The position numbers and the translations under genes were made by a program. The notes below the pieces were generated by a model that saw nothing but the letters and a program-made list of their open reading frames with translations, was not told where the DNA came from and searched no databases. Source: RPQJ01 sp963778185 (GTDB lineage: Bacteria; Pseudomonadota; Gammaproteobacteria; Steroidobacterales; Steroidobacteraceae). From it: DNA of 64,000 nucleotides. Positions 59,752-64,000 of the stretch are shown here, one piece after another; position 1 is the stretch's first letter, and every line of letters begins with the position of its first letter. The stretch is taken from positions 1-64,000 of the forward strand of contig CAVZTF010000001.1 of assembly GCA_963778185.1 (NCBI GenBank), in the 5' to 3' direction.

Positions 59752-60838
59752 ACGCTTCCACGGAGACCGCCTTGACGAGGGCGAGCACGGGAGCGTCGGG
59801 CTCGAGCGCCAGGCTGCGCACGGCATCGACGGTGACCAGCGACAGCAGGCGTGTGCTGCCGACCTCCAGGCGCACGAGCCGCAGCGCCGGGTGAGACGAC
59901 GGCTCGACGCCCAGCACCCGCGCCTCGAGCACGTTGTGCAGCGACAGGCCCTCGGGCCGGCGGCTGGCCAGGATCACCTCGCGCGCCGGGATCTGGATGC
60001 GAACGAGGGCGCCCGGCGGCGCATCGATCGTCGGGACGGCCACTCGCAGCTCGCGCGCCTGCAGGTGCGTGAGTTGCCGCGCGGAATCGTGGCTCGCCAC
60101 GGTGGCATCCAGCGCAATTCCGGGATCCCAGTGGTCGCCGATGCCGGACAGGGCGTTCGACGCAGCGATGTCCTCGACCGAGGTCGCGGCGGTCATGGCG
60201 CCGCGATCGAGCACCACGATCCGGCTGGCGAGCCGCGCGACGTCCTGGAAGTCGTGGGTGACGATCAACACGGTGAGCGACAGCTGCCGTTGCAGGGTCC
60301 GCAGTTCATGACGCAGCGAGTCGCGCAGCGCGAGATCCACGGCGGCAAACGGCTCGTCGAGCAGTAGTACCGCAGGATCCCGCGCCAGTGCACGGGCGAG
60401 CGCCACCCGTTGCTGCTGCCCGCCGGACAGTCCGCCGGGCTTGCGGTCGCCGAGCCCCTCGAGACGCGTGAGGGACAGCAGTTCCTCGATCCTCGCGCTG
60501 CGCGTGGCCGGCGGACGCTGGCCGAGCGCCAGCGAGACCTGTTCGCGCACCGTGAGGTGGGGAAAGAGCGCGTAGTCCTGGAACACGAAGCCGATGGGCC
60601 GTCGATGGGTTGGCAGCGAGAATCCGCGGCCGTTGTCGGTCCAGCGGGTATCGCCCCAGGTCACCTCCGCCTCGCGCGGGGAGTACAGGCCCGCGATCGA
60701 GCGCAACACCGTCGTCTTGCCACTGCCCGAAGGCCCGAACAGCGCGGTGATGGAGCCGCCCGGCACGACGAAGTCCACGTCGAGCGCAATGGGCGCGGCC
60801 TGCCGCAGCCGGACCCGCAATTCCTCGCCGTGGTTCAT
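59744..60838 (-). CDS. modC: Molybdate ABC transporter ATP-binding protein
   Basis: An intact protein of 364 residues. The ABC domain has Walker A GPSGSGKTTV at residues 35-44, Q-loop FVFQDYALFPHLTV, signature LSGGQQQRVALARAL, Walker B LLLDEPFAAVD and H-loop VLIVTHDFQDVARLA. The C-terminal Mop/TOBE region (about 290-364, VSLLSLVT-type strands) is the molybdate-binding domain that marks ModC. It powers molybdate uptake with ModB and ModA. It starts 4 bases after modB. Confidence 0.93.
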   Translation of the reverse strand: MNHGEELRVRLRQAAPIALDVDFVVPGGSITALFGPSGSGKTTVLRSIAGLYSPREAEVTWGDTRWTDNGRGFSLPTHRRPIGFVFQDYALFPHLTVREQVSLALGQRPPATRSARIEELLSLTRLEGLGDRKPGGLSGGQQQRVALARALARDPAVLLLDEPFAAVDLALRDSLRHELRTLQRQLSLTVLIVTHDFQDVARLASRIVVLDRGAMTAATSVEDIAASNALSGIGDHWDPGIALDATVASHDSARQLTHLQARELRVAVPTIDAPPGALVRIQIPAREVILASRRPEGLSLHNVLEARVLGVEPSSHPALRLVRLEVGSTRLLSLVTVDAVRSLALEPDAPVLALVKAVSVEAFT

Positions 60839-60842
60839 CGCG

Positions 60843-61517
60843 TCAATCGTGCCGGCCCACGCGCCGGGCCAGCGTGTTGGTGATGCCGAGGGCGAGCACG
60901 GAGATCACGAGCAGCACGAGCGCCATGATGCCGGCCGAGCGGTCGTCGAATGCCTGGACCCGGTCGTAGATGGCAATGGCGATGGTGCGCGTCTCGCCCG
61001 GGATGGAACCGCCGACCATGAGCACCACGCCGAACTCGCCGAGCGTGTGCGCAAAGGTCAGCACGGCGGCGGTGGCAAGGCCGGGCAGGGCGAGTGGCAG
61101 CTCGATGCGGCGGATCGTCGCGGCCGGTGTGAGCCCGCAACAGCGCGCGGCGTCCCGCACGTTGGACGGGATCGCGGCGAGCGCGTTCTGCATCGGCTGC
61201 ACCGCGAAGGGCAGGTTGACGAGCACGGAGGCGAGCACGAGGCCCTCGAAGCTGAAGGCGAGCGTGTGGCCGAGCAGCGCCTGGAATGCCTGGCCGGGCG
61301 CCGTGTGCCCGCCGAACGCGGTGAGCAGGTAGAAGCCGACGACCGTGGGCGGGAGGATCAGCGGCAGGGCGACGATCGCTTCGACGAAACCGCGGCCGCG
61401 GAAGCGACCGAAGGCCAGCCAGCGTGCCAGCAGGAACGCGACCGGCAGCAGGATCGCGAGCGTGCAGAGGCCGAGCTGAACCGACAATCCGAAGGCCGTC
61501 CAGTCCACACCGATCAC
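60843..61517 (-). CDS. modB: Molybdate ABC transporter permease
   Basis: An intact inner-membrane protein of 224 residues with five helices. VEAIVALPLILPPTVVGFYL, FEGLVLASVLVNLPFAVQPM and the ABC-coupling EAA loop (DAARCCGLTPAATIRRIELP) are conserved ModB features. GTG 61517 overlaps the modA stop (GTGA). Transport is inward. Confidence 0.94.
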   Translation of the reverse strand: MIGVDWTAFGLSVQLGLCTLAILLPVAFLLARWLAFGRFRGRGFVEAIVALPLILPPTVVGFYLLTAFGGHTAPGQAFQALLGHTLAFSFEGLVLASVLVNLPFAVQPMQNALAAIPSNVRDAARCCGLTPAATIRRIELPLALPGLATAAVLTFAHTLGEFGVVLMVGGSIPGETRTIAIAIYDRVQAFDDRSAGIMALVLLVISVLALGITNTLARRVGRHD

Positions 61518-62350
61518 TCCGCCGGCAGTACGAAACCGTAGCGTGAGAGGATCTCACGGCTGCCGGTCGTGCGCATGTACGCGTAAAGCCGTTCGGCCGC
61601 GGGCGAAGCGCCGTTCAGCAGGACCATGCGCTGGCGCAGCGGCGCGTGCAGCGTGTCCGGGATCAGCGCGAACGACCCACGCGTGCGGATCGAGGGCGCG
61701 AGCGCGAGCGAGTAAGCGATGATCCCGCCGTCGGTACTGCCGCCGGCCGCGAACTGGGTCGCCTGCGCGATGTTCTCGCCCAGCACGAGCGTCGGGCGGG
61801 CGGCCTCCCACAGGCCGAGGGCCCGCAACGCCTGTTCCGCGGCGCGGCCGTAGGGCGCGTGCTCGGGATTGGCGATGGCGAAGCGCCCGGCACTGCCGTC
61901 GGCAAGGCGCTGCCCGAGGTTCTCGAGGCGCGGGTCGGGAACGAGTGGCGAGTCGTGCGGGGCGAACACGACGATCCGGCCGATGCCATACAGGTCCCCC
62001 GTTCCGCGCGTGAACCCCCTCGCGGCCAGCGACTGCACCAGCGCCTCGTCCGCCGAAAAGAAGAGTTCGAACGGCGCACCCTGGGCGATCTGCCTCGCGA
62101 AGTTGCCGGACGAGCCGTAGGTCACGCTCACTGCGAAGCCGGTGTCGGCACGAAACCTCAGCAGGATTTCATCGAGCGCGAACTTGAGGTCGGAGGCGGC
62201 GGCGACGAGGGCCGGCGGGCGAGCTTCCTCGTCTTCAGCCCGTGCTTCAGGAGAGCGCATCGCAAGGAGGGGCACCAGCGACAGGGCCAGCAACGTCCAC
62301 GGCAATCGCGGCCTGCGGATCGATGGCTGGGGTCGGGCGCGCTGCTTCAC
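61514..62350 (-). CDS. modA: Molybdate-binding periplasmic protein
   Basis: A protein of about 278 residues from GTG 62350. The signal peptide (RRPRLPWTLLALSLVPLLAM ... ARA-ED) is followed by LVAAASDLKFALDEILLRFR, VTYGSSGNFARQIAQGAPFE and FAIANPEHAPYGRAAEQALR, the oxyanion-binding strands of ModA. A TTG at 62389 also opens the frame but sits in the U-tract of the upstream terminator, so 62350 is preferred. It is the first gene of modABC. Confidence 0.93.
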   Translation of the reverse strand: MKQRARPQPSIRRPRLPWTLLALSLVPLLAMRSPEARAEDEEARPPALVAAASDLKFALDEILLRFRADTGFAVSVTYGSSGNFARQIAQGAPFELFFSADEALVQSLAARGFTRGTGDLYGIGRIVVFAPHDSPLVPDPRLENLGQRLADGSAGRFAIANPEHAPYGRAAEQALRALGLWEAARPTLVLGENIAQATQFAAGGSTDGGIIAYSLALAPSIRTRGSFALIPDTLHAPLRQRMVLLNGASPAAERLYAYMRTTGSREILSRYGFVLPAE

Positions 62351-62388
62351 TTGCGTTGCCGGCTTCAGGTCGCGCAGTGGACGGTACA

Positions 62389-62420
62389 AAAAAGAAAGGC
62401 CGGCAGTGAAGCCGGCCTTT
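62389..62420 (-). terminator. Terminator after leuB (minus strand)
   Basis: AAAGGCCGGC-agtgaa-GCCGGCCTTT is a perfect 10-bp stem; on the minus strand it is followed by CTTTTTT. It ends transcription from the leu genes before modA. Confidence 0.85.
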
Positions 62421-62436
62421 CGAGACAGGACCCGAG

Positions 62437-62457
62437 TTGCCTCAATCCTTGAGGCAA
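62437..62457. repeat. Inverted repeat in the leuB-modA interval
   Basis: TTGCCTCAA-tcc-TTGAGGCAA is a perfect 9-bp inverted repeat with a 3-base spacer. It lies upstream of the leu terminator on the minus strand. It could be an operator or a second stem. No gene is seen between 62421 and 62686. Three TGTAA copies occur near 62630-62672. Confidence 0.45.
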
Positions 62458-62686
62458 AGACTAACCCGACTCAAGTCCTCATCACTCGACGTGAAAAGCT
62501 TTGCGAACCAAAGGGCGCGGGGGATCGGGGATCGCTCGCGGACGCGCAGTATAACCCCGGCTTTCCGGCCCTTGTACAGTCGATTTCGGGCGGGGACCGG
62601 GGATTTGCCCTGGCATCGCCCTGGGTTTATGTAAGTACGTTAAACAATCTTGTAAGTCGTTGTTTTTATGTAAAAAATAGCGGCGC

Positions 62687-63745
62687 TCAAAGACGCTGGA
62701 TAATCGCGTCGCCGGCCGCCCGGCTCCCCACCGCGGCAACCCCGGGTCCGGCGATGTCCGCCGTTCTCAGGCCATCCGCCAGGACCCCCGCCACGGCGGC
62801 TTCGACGGCCTGCGCCTCCGCCTCGAGCGCGAGCGAATGCCTGAGCAGCATGGCGGCGCTCAGCACCGTACCGATCGGGTTGGCGATGCCGCGACCCGCG
62901 ATGTCGGGCGCCGAGCCGTGGATCGGCTCGTACAATCCGACCGTTCCTTCCCCCAGCGACGCGGACGGCAACAGGCCGAGCGATCCGACCAGCATCGAGG
63001 CCTCGTCGGTGAGGATGTCGCCGAACATGTTCTCGGTGAGCAGCACGTCGAAGCTGGTCGGGCGGCGCAGGAGGTGCATCGCCGCGGCATCGACCAGCAT
63101 GTGCTCGAGTTCAACGTCGGGAAACCCGGTCCGGATCACCCGCTCGACCACCGTGCGCCACAGCCGCGAGGTCTCGAGCACGTTGGCCTTGTCCACCGAC
63201 ACGATGCGCTTGCGCCGGCCCATGGCCAGTCGCCCGGCCATGCGGGTCACGCGCTCGATTTCCGCCGTGGTGTAGCTGCAGACGTCCTCCGCCTCGTGCG
63301 CGGTACGAGTCTTGCGGCCGAAATAGATGCCGCCGGTCAGTTCACGCACCACCATGATGTCGACGCCCTCGACGACCTCGGGCTTCAGGGGCGAGGCGTC
63401 GAGCATCGCGCGCTGGGTCTTGACCGGTCGCAGGTTGGCGAATAGGCCGAGCGTGCGGCGCAACTCGAGCAGCCCCTGCTCGGGGCGCACGCGCGCGGAC
63501 GGGTCGGACCACTTCGGCCCGCCGACGGCGCCGAGCAGCACCGCATCACTGCCGCGACAGGTGTCGATGGTGCGCGGCGGCAGGGGGGAACCGCTCGCAT
63601 CGATGGCGATCCCGCCGATCAGCGCCTCGACGAACTCGAACTCGTGCCCGGAGCGCCGGGCCACGGCCTCGAGCACGCGTACCGCCTCGGCCGTGACCTC
63701 CGGCCCGATGCCGTCGCCCCCGAGCACCGCGATGCGAGCCTTCAT
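62687..63745 (-). CDS. leuB: 3-isopropylmalate dehydrogenase
   Basis: An intact protein of 352 residues catalysing the oxidative decarboxylation step of leucine synthesis with NAD. RIAVLGGDGIGPEVTAEAVR, AVLLGAVGGPKWSDP, LLELRRTLGLFANLRPVKTQ, VRELTGGIYFGRKTRTAHEA, DILTDEASMLVGSLGLLPSA (Mg-binding Asp pair) and LYEPIHGSAPDIAGRGIANP (NAD-specific site) are complete. ATG 63745 overlaps the leuD stop (ATGA). Confidence 0.97.
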   Translation of the reverse strand: MKARIAVLGGDGIGPEVTAEAVRVLEAVARRSGHEFEFVEALIGGIAIDASGSPLPPRTIDTCRGSDAVLLGAVGGPKWSDPSARVRPEQGLLELRRTLGLFANLRPVKTQRAMLDASPLKPEVVEGVDIMVVRELTGGIYFGRKTRTAHEAEDVCSYTTAEIERVTRMAGRLAMGRRKRIVSVDKANVLETSRLWRTVVERVIRTGFPDVELEHMLVDAAAMHLLRRPTSFDVLLTENMFGDILTDEASMLVGSLGLLPSASLGEGTVGLYEPIHGSAPDIAGRGIANPIGTVLSAAMLLRHSLALEAEAQAVEAAVAGVLADGLRTADIAGPGVAAVGSRAAGDAIIQRL

Positions 63746-64000
63746 GCCACGCGACTCTCGTAGGCCTCGATCGCCTGCGACCGGCCGAGCAGGTAGCCCA
63801 GCTCGTCCACGCCGTTCACCAGGCAGTAGCGTGCGAAGGCCTCGATCGGAAATCCGATCTCGCGACCGTCCGGCATCCGCAGGGTGGCGGAGGGCAGGTC
63901 GATCGTGAGCTCGATGCCGGGGTGCGCGAGCAGCCACTCGTGCGTGGCGTCGTCGACGACCACCGGCAGCAGGCCGTTCTTGAGGCTGTTGTTGCGGAAG
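63742..64000 (-). CDS. leuD: 3-isopropylmalate dehydratase small subunit, C-terminal part (partial)
   Basis: The gene runs off the window at its 5' end. The visible 85 residues read FRNNSLKNGLLPVVVDDATH, ELTIDLPSATLRMPDGREIG and AFARYCLVNGVDELGYLLGR, the typical C-terminal half of the LeuD swivel subunit. It isomerises isopropylmalate together with LeuC. leuB follows with a four-base overlap. Confidence 0.95.
   Translation of the reverse strand, partial: FRNNSLKNGLLPVVVDDATHEWLLAHPGIELTIDLPSATLRMPDGREIGFPIEAFARYCLVNGVDELGYLLGRSQAIEAYESRVA

Overview
The window is high-G+C proteobacterial DNA, most likely from a gammaproteobacterium near the Xanthomonadales/Steroidobacterales/Nevskiales. This placement is an inference. 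It rests on a fused aspartokinase/diaminopimelate decarboxylase, a bifunctional HisB, a YerC/TrpR-like gene heading the his operon, a MetX-MetB pair behind a SAM-I riboswitch, the thrS-infC-rpmI-rplT-pheS-pheT-ihfA-merR block with a tRNA, and an exosortase/PEP-CTERM type polysaccharide locus. No rRNA or other decisive marker is present.

Layout. Positions 1-5849 hold the end of a carbamoyl-phosphate synthase large chain and a carbamoylation cassette: carbamoyltransferase, SxtJ-like membrane protein, DUF5989 micro-protein and a membrane-anchored SGNH protein. Positions 6454-23159 look like part of an XrtA-type exosortase/PEP-CTERM exopolysaccharide locus: VOC protein, two paired alpha/beta hydrolases, YdcF-like protein, glycosyltransferase, three GNAT/FemAB-like acyltransferases, AMP-forming acyl-CoA ligase, two PEP-CTERM proteins, two more SGNH proteins, an ExeA-like ATPase with an FHA domain, a FemAB protein and a DegT-type aminotransferase. 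Both PEP-CTERM genes carry good -24/-12 (sigma-54) promoters. The exosortase gene itself is not in the window.

Positions 23177-28127 hold a class-I aminotransferase divergent from uvrB. The uvrB gene is split inside its Walker A motif by an intein of about 553 residues. The intein carries a two-motif LAGLIDADG endonuclease and an XRE-like helix-turn-helix, and is the most striking object here. A di-heme peroxidase, a PQQ-type dehydrogenase and a small toxin island (Fic, CcdAB) follow, up to a tRNA-Val.

From 32903 to the end the content is mostly housekeeping: the translation block (infC starts at AUC), tRNA-Pro, a TerB/DUF697 membrane protein, a histidine phosphatase, a SAM hydrolase, lysAC and asd, a DUF222-HNH gene, an MFS transporter, the complete his operon on the minus strand (yerC-hisGDCBHAF-hisIE, with a probable AUU start for hisF), metX-metB, modABC, leuB and the end of leuD.

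Data quality matters. Nearly every gene in the first 16 kb needs several single-base frame shifts to read through, while core genes after 33 kb are almost clean. The shifts preserve protein similarity and motifs in the next frame, so I treat them mainly as uncorrected sequence/assembly indels and give gene boundaries that span them. True decay of some accessory genes cannot be excluded.
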